A stretch of 64,000 nucleotides of DNA from Anderseniella sp963700895 (GCA_963700895.1 CAVOZI010000012.1:124001-188000), one strand, 5' to 3'. Shown: positions 16,925 to 26,759, numbered from the stretch's first letter. The notes: generated by a model from the letters alone, not told the origin. Numbers and translations are program-made.

Positions 16925-17644
16925 ATGATGGGAAGAACAAATCGCTATGGGCAGTACTGCCCTTTGGCGATGGCAACAGAAATTCTAGGCAGCCGATGGA
17001 CGCTTCTGCTTCTGCGGGAAATGCTCGACGGGTCGACCGGCTTCAACGAGATCGCGCGTGGCGTTCCGCTAATGTCACGGAGCATGCTGGCCAGCAGAAT
17101 GAGGGAGCTTGAGCAGGCCGGGCTGATCACGAAGAATGCCTCGGGCTCAGGTAAATTGTCAAAATATCGGCTGACCGAAGCGGGCCAAGCACTTGGCCCA
17201 GTTGTTCGAAGTATCGCTGAATGGGGTCAGGAGTGGATCGACACGGAGCCCTCTCTCGAGAACATCGACACGGACTTCCTGATGTGGGATGTCCGACGAA
17301 ACCTGAATTTGCCGACAGATTTGGAGGATAGGTTCGTCCTTCAGTTCCACTTTCCGGACGGTCCGGAGGGCAAAACCGATCATTGGCTCGTCTCGGCCGA
17401 TTCCGAAATCGATCTGTGCTATATCGATCCAGGCTATGAAGTCGACGTGCGCATAGAGGCGAAAGTAAAGGATTTTACCCGCGTCTGGATGGGTTGGCTT
17501 TCGCTGGAGCGAGCCATCGACGACCAGCGGCTTCTTGTGGACGGACCTCCGCGCTTCACACGGCATATTGCCGGGTGGCTTGGTCTTAGCGGTGTCTCAG
17601 GGATTGCGAAGCGCCCGTCGGCGCAGAGGGTGTTGCGCCGGTAA
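16925..17644 (+). CDS. HxlR-family transcriptional regulator with C-terminal SCP2-like domain
   Basis: 239 residues from the ATG at 16925 (TGAGG upstream). An in-frame TTG at 16910 is less likely. The winged helix reads YGQYCPLAMATEILGSRWTLLLLREML, SRSMLASRMRELEQAGLI and YRLTEAGQAL, with the conserved Cys typical of redox- or aldehyde-sensing HxlR proteins. Residues 110-235 (FVLQFHFPDGPEGKTDHWLV, VDVRIEAKVKDFTRVWMG) look like the sterol-carrier-like tail seen in long HxlR members. It diverges from DUF4242/PPOX and precedes the nitronate monooxygenase, and probably controls one or both. Confidence 0.9.
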   Translation: MMGRTNRYGQYCPLAMATEILGSRWTLLLLREMLDGSTGFNEIARGVPLMSRSMLASRMRELEQAGLITKNASGSGKLSKYRLTEAGQALGPVVRSIAEWGQEWIDTEPSLENIDTDFLMWDVRRNLNLPTDLEDRFVLQFHFPDGPEGKTDHWLVSADSEIDLCYIDPGYEVDVRIEAKVKDFTRVWMGWLSLERAIDDQRLLVDGPPRFTRHIAGWLGLSGVSGIAKRPSAQRVLRR

Positions 17645-17774
17645 AGTCAAGCGCGCCCACTTTGCTGTCCGGGCGCTGAAGTCCGCTTTGGGTGATAAGC
17701 CGCCGGTTTCGGCTTCCCCAGAGCTCGCATCATTTGCATAGTATTCGGATAAAGTCCCAATTTCAGAGTTTGCC

Positions 17775-18755
17775 ATGACGACTGCATTTTGCCAACGCTT
17801 CGGAGTAGAATATCCTGTCGTTCTAGCACCTGTAGGGGGCGTTTCGTCTCCTGAGCTTGTCGCGGCCGTAAGCAATGCAGGCGGGCTCGGAATTGCTCCA
17901 GTCTGGTATCTCGATCCTGATGGTTTGAAAGCCGAAGTGCGGCGGATCAGGTCACTGACTGACAAACCTTTTGGCGTCAATCTCAACATGGATTTTCGGA
18001 GCGAAGCGCAGCTTGAGGCGTGCCTTGAGGAAAACGTCGGCATCATCTCGCTTTTCTGGGGCGATACCGGCGACTTCATCCAGCGCGCCAAAGCTGCGGG
18101 CGCCAAAGTCATAATCACTGCCAGCACGGCAGCAAAGGCAAGGGCGGCGGTCGTTCTTGGAGGCGATGCGATCTGTGCCCAGGGTTGGGAGGCTGGCGGC
18201 CATGTGGAGGGTACGGTCTCGACGATGGCACTGGTACCCGCAGTGGTCGATGCGGTCGGAGAAGTTCCGGTGATTGCCGCGGGCGGCATCGCCGATGGGC
18301 GCGGGCTCGCGGCGGCTCTGGCGCTAGGTGCATCTGCGGCATGGATCGGAACCCGATTTCTTGCATCAGAGGAAGCACCCGTCCACCCTGACTATCGCGC
18401 CCGGCTACTGGCGGCCACAGAGACTGATACGGATCGCTACGACGATCTATATGACCTGACTTGGCCGAATGCGCCGCATCGGGCACTGAAGAACACTACG
18501 TCGGCAATGTGGGAAGCTGCCGGAAAACCGCCTCTTGGTCGCCGTCCCGGCGAGGGTGAAGTTTTGGCTCGTCATCGAGACGGGGGCAATATCGTGCGCT
18601 ACACGTGCTCTACGCCGAATACCGCCATAGATGGCGACATCGAGGCGCTTTCAATGTGGTCGGGTCAAGGCGTTGGCCTTGTCAATAAAGTCCAGCCCGC
18701 AGCCGAGATCGTTCGAGAGATTGTCGATCAGGCAAAGGCGATCGTAAAGTTCTGA
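17775..18755 (+). CDS. nitronate monooxygenase family flavoprotein
   Basis: A 326-residue TIM-barrel FMN enzyme of the NMO/2-nitropropane dioxygenase family, which oxidises propionate-3-nitronate and other nitronates. The start reads FGVEYPVVLAPVGGVSSPELVAAVSNAGGLG. QGWEAGGHVEGTVSTMALVPAVV carries the catalytic-His region, and VIAAGGIADGRGLAAALALGASAAWIGTRFLAS is the phosphate-binding end of the barrel. It stands 130 bp after the HxlR gene. Some family members act on other substrates such as enoyl-CoA or as reductases. Confidence 0.9.
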   Translation: MTTAFCQRFGVEYPVVLAPVGGVSSPELVAAVSNAGGLGIAPVWYLDPDGLKAEVRRIRSLTDKPFGVNLNMDFRSEAQLEACLEENVGIISLFWGDTGDFIQRAKAAGAKVIITASTAAKARAAVVLGGDAICAQGWEAGGHVEGTVSTMALVPAVVDAVGEVPVIAAGGIADGRGLAAALALGASAAWIGTRFLASEEAPVHPDYRARLLAATETDTDRYDDLYDLTWPNAPHRALKNTTSAMWEAAGKPPLGRRPGEGEVLARHRDGGNIVRYTCSTPNTAIDGDIEALSMWSGQGVGLVNKVQPAAEIVREIVDQAKAIVKF

Positions 18756-18762
18756 GCCAGAC

Positions 18763-18885
18763 GTCAGAAACGGGTCTCAAGCGGCCGGTTTTGACTACAG
18801 CTCATAATGTCCGCAGGACCCCCGAAAGCCGCCGTCTTTCAGGTGAACGAAGGTAGTCCGAAATGTGCCAATTCCTGCCGTCAAC
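18763..18885 (+). repeat. dispersed intergenic repeat, copy 1
   Basis: It contains GGGTCTCAAGCGGCCGGTTT, ATGTCCGCAGGACCC, CCCGAAAGCCGCCGTCTTTC and AGTCCGAAATGTGCCAA. Related copies lie at 33124, 35549 and 54734. The rest of the gap to 19062 shows nothing else. Confidence 0.6.
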
Positions 18886-19062
18886 CTCCTTTTGGCGGTT
18901 CCTCAGATGACACCGCAAACTTGGCACATCGCGATGCCGGCGGAGGAGCCGTCCACAGCATCAACGACGGTCAAAACTACCTACTTCGAGCCCGGACAAA
19001 GGCACGCCTTTACATCAGCCGTTCGATATTTCACGGTTATCTCATAAGAGGAGGCGTGGCTG

Positions 19063-19746
19063 ATGAATGCTCGGAATAGTTGGGTTCCATCCCGAGAGCT
19101 GTTGGACGACGCCAGCATATCCGCGGCACTTGCTGACCGCATCCTTGAATCGTGTAGGGTCCTGGACATGCCGGTTCGAAGCTCTCTCCAGCATGTCGGT
19201 GATGGTTCGGGAGGCATGTGGTGCCTCGCGGAAGGCGCGCTCTCGGTGGAGTTCGCGCCCGGGATGCGCGATCCGCAAGTGAGTTACCTAATTCTTCCTC
19301 CGGCCTGGGTTGGCGAGGGAAGCATCGTCGTCGACACCCCCCGCTTGGTTGGACTATCGACTACCCGCAGGTCTACTCTGCTGCATCTGCCTAAAGACCG
19401 CTTCTTTGGCATCGCGCGGGACGAACCGCTGATCTGGAAGTGGCTGACGAAGATGCAGAAGCTGAACTTTGAGCGGGCGATTGGGATGGTGGACGCGTTG
19501 ATGGTCCGCAACAGCGAGGCGCGTGTCTTGGCTGTGCTGAGGCAGCTCGGCGGACGTCTCGGACACCACGCCAACGCGCCGCGCACCCTCGACATCACGC
19601 AGGAACAACTCTCCAGCATAGCCAACGTGTCTCGCAGCGTCCTAAGCCCCATCCTGAAAGCGCTGTCGTCGAAAGGTGCCATCAAACTTGGGTACAACAC
19701 GATCAAGATTGCCGATCCGGCTGGTCTATGGAGCGTTTCGCGGTGA
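19063..19746 (+). CDS. Crp/Fnr-family transcriptional regulator
   Basis: 227 residues: a cyclic-nucleotide-binding-like domain (about 20-140; GGMWCLAEGALSVEFAPG, PPAWVGEGSIV) and a C-terminal HTH (LDITQEQLSSIANVSRSVLSPILKALSSKGAIKLG). There is no Fnr cysteine cluster and the cNMP pocket Arg/Glu pattern is weak, so the signal is unknown. AGAGGAGG lies upstream of the ATG. It precedes the DUF3604 and second sulfatase genes on the same strand and may regulate them, with a 270-bp gap in between that could hold its operator. Confidence 0.9.
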   Translation: MNARNSWVPSRELLDDASISAALADRILESCRVLDMPVRSSLQHVGDGSGGMWCLAEGALSVEFAPGMRDPQVSYLILPPAWVGEGSIVVDTPRLVGLSTTRRSTLLHLPKDRFFGIARDEPLIWKWLTKMQKLNFERAIGMVDALMVRNSEARVLAVLRQLGGRLGHHANAPRTLDITQEQLSSIANVSRSVLSPILKALSSKGAIKLGYNTIKIADPAGLWSVSR

Positions 19747-20013
19747 TCCGTGTTGGTGGAGTTCGGACTGTCGAGGAAATTGCCAGGTAAGCCACTTCCC
19801 TGTTGCAGCCAACGTAACAGCCCGTCTTTCTGAATCGCCAAGACGTTCGAATGGTGTGCTGCGGAGGTTCATTTAAACGCACACTTGTCCGAATCCGGAC
19901 AAATCTGGATTTCCTCTAAGCGTACCCTTTTTGCTGGTAATTGTGCGAAGACCAGTGAAATTCAGACCGATCAAGCCTTGGTCCGGAGGGTGATATGAAC
20001 CAATCAAGAAGTC

Positions 20014-21906
20014 TTGGGTTATGCATTGGCGATTGTGGCTTTGGTTGCGCCTGGGGGTATTGCGACGGGGCAAGAGATGCCTCCGCCGACCGACAGGCAG
20101 ATCGCTTACTCGCCCTATCCGAAAGAGGATTATCCAAACAGCGTGTACTTCGGCGATACCCATCTACACACCTCATACTCGACAGACGCGGGGTTGGTCG
20201 GAGCAATTCTAGGGCCCGAGGACGCCTACAGATTCGCAAGAGGGGAAACGGTTAAATCTAACCATGGATTACCAGTTAAGTTGATACGTCCATTGGATTT
20301 TTTGGTCGTTGCTGATCATGCAGAGAACTTGGGCCTTGCCCCCTTGATCGCGGATTCTGATCCATCTGTCCTCGGTAATCCTTGGGGTAAGAAAGTCCAT
20401 GACCTCGTTAAATCGGGCAATCAACCCGAGGCCTTCAATGCATGGATAGCCGCAATGCAGGCACTTGATGATCCCTTCGCAGGCGACACCGGGATGGCCA
20501 AGACGGCTTGGCAGCGGGAACTTGAGGCCGCCGAGAAGTACAACGAGCCGGGTCGGTTCACTGCAATTATCGGGTTTGAATGGACATCGGGTCCTGACGG
20601 AAACAATCTCCACCGCAATATTCTTTTTCGCGACGGCATGGATAAGGCCGGTCAGATCATTCCGATTTCGTTTTATGACACCGGAGATCCCGAGGACCTA
20701 TGGAAGTGGATGGCTGACTACGAAGCCGAGACTGGCGGTAAGATGCTGGCCATCGCACACAACGGAAATCTGTCAAATGGGTTGATGTTCGACGATATTA
20801 CGCTGACGACCAAGGAGCCCTTGTCCAAGGATTATGCGGAGCGTCGCTCACGCTGGGAGCCGGTCTATGAAATGACACAGCCGAAGGGTACCGGCGAAGC
20901 ACATCCTGCACTTTCGCCAAACGATGAATTTGCAAATTTTGAAATTTGGGACAAGGGCGGCTTCGGCACCGCTCCGCATACGCCGGACATGCTGCCACGC
21001 GAATACGCACGTGAGGCATTGAAGCGTGGCCTCGGCTACGAGGAAAAACTCGGAGTCAACCCGTTCAAGTTCGGCATGATCGGCGCAACAGATTCTCATA
21101 CTGGCCTTGCGACGACCAGAGAAGACAACTTCTTTGGCAAGGTTGCGATGCTCGAACCCACGGCCGATCCGATCCGGTTCGAGGAGGTGATTATCGGTCG
21201 CGTACCGGAGGATCGTCCAGAAGAAGACAAGATCAGGGCTGTCAAGACCGCCGCTGCCGGTCTTGCCGGTGTCTGGGCCCACGAGAATACCCGCGAGGCG
21301 ATTTGGGATGCGTTCTACCGAAAGGAAGTGTTTGGCACGACCGGGACCCGGTTGCGGGTACGTGTTTTCTCCGGCTGGAATTTTACGAAAGATGATCTCG
21401 ACCGTTCAGACTTCGCCAAATTTGGTTACGAGAACGGCGTGCCAATGGGAGGGGATTTATCTGCCGCCCCGGCTGGCAAGGCACCCACAATGATGATCCG
21501 TGCCATTCGCGATGCCGACGGTGCCAACCTGGACCGTATCCAGGTGATCAAGGGCTGGCTCGACGGCAGTGGCAAGACGCACGAGCAGATTTTTGACGTG
21601 GCATGGTCCGGGGACCGTCAGCCTGGTGCCGACGGCAAGCTGCCGCCAGTGGGCAACACAGTCAATGTGGACGAAGCAAGCTACTCCAATTCGATTGGAG
21701 CTGCTGCACTTGAAGCCTTTTGGCGAGATCCCGATTTCGACCCGTCGCAGCGTGCATTCTACTATGTGCGGGTTCTGGAAATCCCGACGCCACGCTGGAC
21801 AACCTATGACGCAAAGATTTTTGGTGTGAAACTGCCGGACGACGTGCCTAATTCAATCCAGGAGCGCGCCTACACCTCACCGATCTGGTACACGCCTGCC
21901 GGTTAG
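20014..21906 (+). CDS. DUF3604 protein (PHP-like metal-dependent hydrolase superfamily), exported
   Basis: 630 residues. VYFGDTHLHTSYSTDAG gives an HxH metal motif like PHP phosphoesterases. VVADHAENLGLAPL, MLAIAHNGNLSNG and GMIGATDSHTGLATTREDNFFG add further His/Asp ligands, as in DUF3604. The N-terminus (ALAIVALVAPGGIATGQ) resembles a signal peptide. The start is uncertain. This frame opens only with TTG at 20014, whereas an ATG with GGAGG at 19995 lies in another frame and reads MNQSRSLGL, so a one-base loss near 20000-20014 is possible. It is followed by a sulfatase gene, and a second DUF3604 remnant lies beyond that. The substrate is unknown. Confidence 0.85.
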   Translation: MGYALAIVALVAPGGIATGQEMPPPTDRQIAYSPYPKEDYPNSVYFGDTHLHTSYSTDAGLVGAILGPEDAYRFARGETVKSNHGLPVKLIRPLDFLVVADHAENLGLAPLIADSDPSVLGNPWGKKVHDLVKSGNQPEAFNAWIAAMQALDDPFAGDTGMAKTAWQRELEAAEKYNEPGRFTAIIGFEWTSGPDGNNLHRNILFRDGMDKAGQIIPISFYDTGDPEDLWKWMADYEAETGGKMLAIAHNGNLSNGLMFDDITLTTKEPLSKDYAERRSRWEPVYEMTQPKGTGEAHPALSPNDEFANFEIWDKGGFGTAPHTPDMLPREYAREALKRGLGYEEKLGVNPFKFGMIGATDSHTGLATTREDNFFGKVAMLEPTADPIRFEEVIIGRVPEDRPEEDKIRAVKTAAAGLAGVWAHENTREAIWDAFYRKEVFGTTGTRLRVRVFSGWNFTKDDLDRSDFAKFGYENGVPMGGDLSAAPAGKAPTMMIRAIRDADGANLDRIQVIKGWLDGSGKTHEQIFDVAWSGDRQPGADGKLPPVGNTVNVDEASYSNSIGAAALEAFWRDPDFDPSQRAFYYVRVLEIPTPRWTTYDAKIFGVKLPDDVPNSIQERAYTSPIWYTPAG

Positions 21907-22078
21907 AAACGACCGCAGCAGCGCAGGCTTTCTTGCGCCTATTATCTGTTGTGAGAGGCAAGTATGCTTGACACACCTTCTCACATTGTCTGCCGTCAGT
22001 AGTGAATTAATATTTCTTGTAGTGAACCGCTTTTCAATTCGTCAAGCTTGGATTTTGTTAAAGTAGAAAGGGATGTTC

Positions 22079-23647
22079 ATGATAAAAAGTCGATTATTGA
22101 ATGGAATTTGTATGGCTATTTGTGCTATACTTTGTATTTCTATTCTATCTGAAGATGCGATGACCCAAGAAAAAAAGCCAAACATATTGGTGATCTGGGG
22201 TGACGACATTGGCACGACTAATATCAGCCACAATAACCGGGGGCTGATGGGCTACAAAACGCCCAATATTGACCGTATTGCAAGTGAGGGTGTCGCATTC
22301 ACGGACTATTATGGTCAGCAGAGCTGCACGGCGGGTCGGGCCGCGTTCATTGGGGGTAACAATCCGCTTCGCACAGGCATGACAAAGGTGGGCGTTCCCG
22401 GGGCACCCGAAGGCTGGCAGAAATCAGATGTAACGATGGCGACCGTTCTGAAAAGCCAAGGTTACGCCACCGGCCAGTTCGGCAAGAACCACCAAGGTGA
22501 CCGGGACGAGCATTTACCCACCATGCACGGGTTTGATGAATTCTTTGGCAACCTTTATCATCTCAATGCTGAAGAAGAGCCCGAGAATGAGGACTATCCT
22601 CAGAATCCGGAGTTTCGTAAGCAGTTTGCTCCCCGTGGCGTATTACACACTTATGCCAATGCAGACGGTACGCAAAAAATTGAAGATACGGGTCCGCTGA
22701 CCAAGAAGCGGATGGAAACGATAGACGATGAAACCGTCGCGGGAGCGATTGACTTCATTGATCGGGCTCACGCGGCTAATAAACCCTTCTTCGTTTGGTG
22801 GAACGGCACCCGTATGCATTTCCGCACCCACGTGCGGGCTGAACACCGCCATAAGGGAAATGATGAATATACCGACGGTATGATCGAGCATGACAATCAT
22901 GTTGGGCAATTGCTCAAGAAACTCGATGATCTGGGTATCACAAAGGACACTATCGTCCTTTATTCAACCGACAATGGCCCTCACTTCAACACCTGGCCCG
23001 ATGCCGGCAACACACCTTTCCGCAGTGAAAAGAACTCCAACTGGGAAGGCGCCTACCGGGTGCCCGCCTTCGTGCGCTGGCCGGAAAAGTTCCCTGCCGG
23101 TGTAACACTGAACGGTATCACGTCTCACCAGGACTGGCTGCCGACCTTTGCTGCCATTGCAAGCGCTCCAGATATCAAGGAAAAACTTCTCAAGGGAGTC
23201 GAGCTTAACGGCCGTAGCTACAAGAACCATATCGATGGTTACAATATGCTGGACTACCTGACGGGAGCCTCCAATGAGTTGCCACGCAAGGGCTTCGTGT
23301 ATGTAAATGACGACGGTGATATCGTTGCCGTGCGTTGGGAAGACTGGAAAATCGTCTACAAGGAGAATCGTGGCACTGGTTTCGGTGTATGGCGCGAACC
23401 CTTCACTGATATGCGGGTTCCGCTGCTCTTCAATCTGCGCCGGGATCCGTATGAGAAAGCCCAGCACAACGCCAATGTTTACGAGGACTGGGCACTGGAT
23501 CGCGTCTTCATCCTCTTCGGTGCCAACAAGCTTGCAGGGCAGTTTTTGTCAACCTTGGCAGAATTTCCACCAAGTCAGACACCTGGTTCTTTCAACCTCG
23601 ATAACCTCAAGAAGCAGATCGAGGACATGTCCAGAATGGAGAACTGA
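22079..23647 (+). CDS. arylsulfatase-family hydrolase, canonical CTAGR motif
   Basis: 522 residues. The ATG at 22079 is preferred over 22073 because AAAGGG then sits six bases upstream. A signal peptide (CMAICAILCISILSEDAMT) precedes the sulfatase fold: PNILVIWGDDIGTTNIS, C83-T-A-G-R (a normal formylglycine motif with Ala at position three), FGKNHQGDRDEHLP, HFRTHV and YSTDNGPHFNTWPDAG. It belongs to a different subgroup from the sulfatase at 8758. The first 80 bp of the gene and its leader are clearly AT-richer than the rest. Periplasmic sulfate-ester or related phosphoester cleavage is likely; substrate unknown. Confidence 0.92.
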   Translation: MIKSRLLNGICMAICAILCISILSEDAMTQEKKPNILVIWGDDIGTTNISHNNRGLMGYKTPNIDRIASEGVAFTDYYGQQSCTAGRAAFIGGNNPLRTGMTKVGVPGAPEGWQKSDVTMATVLKSQGYATGQFGKNHQGDRDEHLPTMHGFDEFFGNLYHLNAEEEPENEDYPQNPEFRKQFAPRGVLHTYANADGTQKIEDTGPLTKKRMETIDDETVAGAIDFIDRAHAANKPFFVWWNGTRMHFRTHVRAEHRHKGNDEYTDGMIEHDNHVGQLLKKLDDLGITKDTIVLYSTDNGPHFNTWPDAGNTPFRSEKNSNWEGAYRVPAFVRWPEKFPAGVTLNGITSHQDWLPTFAAIASAPDIKEKLLKGVELNGRSYKNHIDGYNMLDYLTGASNELPRKGFVYVNDDGDIVAVRWEDWKIVYKENRGTGFGVWREPFTDMRVPLLFNLRRDPYEKAQHNANVYEDWALDRVFILFGANKLAGQFLSTLAEFPPSQTPGSFNLDNLKKQIEDMSRMEN

Positions 23648-23808
23648 TGCCAATAGCTGCCACCAGCTAGCTACTGGTGGCGGCTTACTCGACAATAATT
23701 GGTATCGACTTGCACATCAGGTCTGCGGAGGGACATGGAGTAGCGGTCACTTATAGCGAACCCGCTGCTGCAGTTCTCTGTCGCCGGCGCAGTTATCTTC
23801 AGCCTGTA

Positions 23809-24009
23809 TGCCTGGCAGGGCACTGGACCGATACCGAGTTCGATCCGGCGCAGCCGGCAGTCTACTATGTCCGCGTAATCGAGATCCCGACACCGCGCTG
23901 GACCACCTACGATGCGGTGAAGAACAGTCTCCCTCTGCTTGGAAATGTTCCCGCGACCATTCAGGAGTGCGCATGGACGTCGCCGATCTGGTATACACCA
24001 CCAGAATGA
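23809..24009 (+). pseudogene. C-terminal fragment of a second DUF3604 gene
   Basis: TEFDPAQPAVYYVRVIEIPT, then PRWTTYDAV and CAWTSPIWYTPPE match the last 65 residues of the DUF3604 protein at 20014 (FDPSQRAFYYVRVLEIPTP). The preceding reading is unrelated. It implies a former duplication of DUF3604 around the sulfatase gene. Confidence 0.85.
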
Positions 24010-24347
24010 ACTGTACCCACGATTTTGTTCCCGGAATGTCTGCAGTGGGTCAAAAGCGGAAGTTCTCTGCCAACTCGGTTTACGGCCGTTGTACCCCCAA
24101 AAGGAGACATTGCCACCTGCCCGCAAACTGGCATCCATCTGGTGGCGCGTCCTGCATCAGATGCCGGCCCTCCTGCTAGCCCCCCTGGGGTGCCTGGGAC
24201 CCCCACCGGCGGTCTGTGTGGGGGCACCACCCGCTCTACTTCCAAGCGTTCGATCTCGTCGACTAGCAGTTCGCGCACTCGGGCGAGTTCGGCCGGTCCA
24301 GGGCTGCCTTTCTGTGATTGTGTTCGGGCATGGGGGCTTGCTTTCAT
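23961..24347 (-). CDS. doubtful ORF downstream of the primase gene
   Basis: An open frame beginning MKASPHARTQSQKGSPGPAE has a helical middle (LARVRELLVDEIERLEVERVV) and then a Pro/Gly-rich tail that runs antisense into the DUF3604 fragment. The first 45 residues could be the start of a small island gene cotranscribed with the primase; the tail looks fortuitous. There is no convincing ribosome site. Bases 24037-24075 also carry a partial dispersed repeat (ATGTCTGCAGTGGGTCAAAA). Confidence 0.25.
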   Translation of the reverse strand: MKASPHARTQSQKGSPGPAELARVRELLVDEIERLEVERVVPPHRPPVGVPGTPGGLAGGPASDAGRATRWMPVCGQVAMSPFGGTTAVNRVGRELPLLTHCRHSGNKIVGTVHSGGVYQIGDVHAHS

Positions 24348-24473
24348 TGGGTTGGATTCTAGAGGTGACGCGTGTGACACGTCGTGACGCGTTCTCTATA
24401 TAACTCCCTAGAAGGGTGGCTTATGGCGATAGAACACGCAAAAGCGTCACAACGCGTCACATGTGTCACTAGA

Positions 24474-26759
24474 TCAGTCACCGTAAGTCACCGTTTGGCG
24501 CTTTAACTGAATGCCAGTGTACTGGCGACACCCTCCCGGACCGCGTTTCGGTTTATGCCCGCGGTTCTGCATTCGCTGGCTCAACGCCTTATGCTTCAGG
24601 GGTTCTTCGCCAAGCCGCCGCGTAAAGTCCTCGTAGCTTTTATACAGCGTGCCAGATGCCTCACATTTGTGGGGGTTGTGGGGGTTGTCCGGGTCAACAT
24701 CACAGCACTCCTCAAGCCACTGACCGAAGAGGTCTTGGTCCGCGAAATAATCAGCCGTCGCCACCCGCACCGCTTCCGGCTGAAACAAGCCGTTAGCCTG
24801 CCATGCCAGGCAACCCTCAACCATCCACCTCAGAATGACGGGCCACTCTGCGCGAAGTTTCTCTTCAAGCTGCTTGTCGGGGCGCTCCGGTTTCCGTGTG
24901 AACGGCACGATATTGAACCGGCGCTGCATTGCAGGATCGGCCCCCTGCAAGGTCGGCTGGAAGTTGCCCACGATGGTCAGCTTGAACTGGGGCTTAAAAG
25001 TGAAATTATCCTGCCGCATGAAGCGGGCCGTGATGGCATCGCCGCCGGTCAGTTGCTTCAACCGGGCTTCGGCCCAAGCCTTGCCTTCCTCGGTCTCCGA
25101 GGCCACTACCAGCCGGGCACCGGCAAGGGCGGCAACGTCCGTGCTGTGGCTTTCGTAACGCTTGGCGGTGAACGCATCCATCGCCGCCGTCGTGGCGTAG
25201 TCGCCCAGGATGCCGGTCAGGGTGTTGAGGAAGACCGACTTGCCATTGCCACCGGGGCCGTACACGAAGCAGAGGGCGTGCTCGACGGTTGAGCCGGTGA
25301 GACAGTAGCCACACCACATCTGCAGAAACTTGATCAGGTCTGCATCACCGCCTGTAGCTTCGTTCAGGAATGCCGCCCAGATCGGCGCGGTAGTGCCAGT
25401 CGCAGCCGGGGCCACAGCTGCTTGACGGGAAATCATCAGTCGCGAGTCAGGCTTCAGCAGATCACCGGTGCGCAAGTCCACCACACCGCCAGGTACGCCC
25501 AGCAGCAGGGGATCGGCGTCCCAGTCTGTATGGCGCGCTACCAGCCGACGGTCAGATCTTGCGGCGCGTTCGACCTCTGAGGCCAGCCGCATCTTGGTCA
25601 GAGCCTTGTCGCTTGCCTGCGTCCGGAACTGCCGCGCCAGTTCACGAGCGTAGTCGAAGGCTAGATCGGTTTCCTCGATGCGCCATCTGTCGCCCGTCCA
25701 CTCGTACCACCGTCCCCGGCTGTGATCGTAAAGCAAGTGTCCCTCGTATTGGGCTGCGAAGGCTAGGGCGATCCCATCCTCGGTCGCCTCAAAGATCTCG
25801 CCATCCGACGTCACCACGCTTGGCACCGCAACCGCTCTGGGTTTGTCCGAACCGGCCCAGTCGGTAATGGCTTCCTTCGCCCATTGCGAAAGCGTTTCCT
25901 TGGGAACCTTTGCAAGGATTGAGCGCGGCGAAATATTGCGTGTGGGTTGCGTTTCAGCCCATTTGGTGTCGTTTTCTGCAGCATTAAACTTTGGAGACCG
26001 CGCCGCCCAGCAGAGCCACATATCCTTGCCCCACGGCACCGAATGCAGGGCCAGCGCAGCAGTGACCCAGTCGTCGTAATTGTCGGGGTCCCAATGCTCA
26101 AGCAACGCACGCTCCACATGGCCGGGGTTCGGGTCCCCATCGCAATAGCGGTTGTTGCTCCCAATAGCCGAAGCGATACTCCCCAGACCACCTGTTTGTC
26201 TTTGCTGCTGCAGTGCTTGTTTGGGTGCTTCCAGCAGCGAGGCCAGCCAGTCAGGCGCGTCGGCGACATCAAACAAAGGTGGCGGATTTTTCCAGACATA
26301 CTGGCCCACATGCGAACCAGACGGCGGCACGATTACATAGCCACCCTCAGCCCGCACATCGACGCCGGGCGCTATTTTGCTGACACTGTTACGCCAGTCC
26401 TTCCGGTGCTTGAAGTAGATGTGCAACCCGCCAGATGGCGTCCTGACCTCGACAGTATCGGGAAGCAAATTGCCTGAAGCCTGCTGGGCACTTAGCCAGG
26501 CGAATCCATCAACTTCTTTCTTGCGATCCAGATCCAGAACGGCGATCCCGGATGCCTCGCCGGTAGCAACGCCAATCATGGCGTCTGGCCATTGCAGCCA
26601 CCATTGCTTGATCTGCTCCTGATCAGTGCGTGCCGACTTGAAGCCGTTCGTGGTCAGCGGCCTCTTGTCTGGACCGCACGGAAATACCGGCCAACCTTTC
26701 CGGGCGTACTCCAAGGCCGCGTCCTGCATTGCTGTCATTTCAGAAGGAATGACGCTCAT
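24474..26759 (-). CDS. bifunctional primase-polymerase / D5-P4 family helicase
   Basis: A 761-residue replication protein of P4-like satellites and plasmids. Residues 10-180 form the archaeo-eukaryotic Prim-Pol domain: GWPVFPCGPDKRPLT, metal-binding VLDLDRK, RTPSGGLHIYFKH and GVDVRAEGGYVIVPPSGS. After a linker come the D5_N region and an SF3 helicase (Walker A GPGGNGKSVFLN, Walker B-like LVVASETEEGKAW, sensor KLTIVGNFQP) and a C-terminal winged helix (FTRRLGEEPLKHKALSQRMQNRG). GGAGG precedes the ATG. It overlaps the upstream small ORF by 4 bp, so they are cotranscribed. It probably drives replication of the excised island. Confidence 0.95.
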   Translation of the reverse strand: MSVIPSEMTAMQDAALEYARKGWPVFPCGPDKRPLTTNGFKSARTDQEQIKQWWLQWPDAMIGVATGEASGIAVLDLDRKKEVDGFAWLSAQQASGNLLPDTVEVRTPSGGLHIYFKHRKDWRNSVSKIAPGVDVRAEGGYVIVPPSGSHVGQYVWKNPPPLFDVADAPDWLASLLEAPKQALQQQRQTGGLGSIASAIGSNNRYCDGDPNPGHVERALLEHWDPDNYDDWVTAALALHSVPWGKDMWLCWAARSPKFNAAENDTKWAETQPTRNISPRSILAKVPKETLSQWAKEAITDWAGSDKPRAVAVPSVVTSDGEIFEATEDGIALAFAAQYEGHLLYDHSRGRWYEWTGDRWRIEETDLAFDYARELARQFRTQASDKALTKMRLASEVERAARSDRRLVARHTDWDADPLLLGVPGGVVDLRTGDLLKPDSRLMISRQAAVAPAATGTTAPIWAAFLNEATGGDADLIKFLQMWCGYCLTGSTVEHALCFVYGPGGNGKSVFLNTLTGILGDYATTAAMDAFTAKRYESHSTDVAALAGARLVVASETEEGKAWAEARLKQLTGGDAITARFMRQDNFTFKPQFKLTIVGNFQPTLQGADPAMQRRFNIVPFTRKPERPDKQLEEKLRAEWPVILRWMVEGCLAWQANGLFQPEAVRVATADYFADQDLFGQWLEECCDVDPDNPHNPHKCEASGTLYKSYEDFTRRLGEEPLKHKALSQRMQNRGHKPKRGPGGCRQYTGIQLKRQTVTYGD

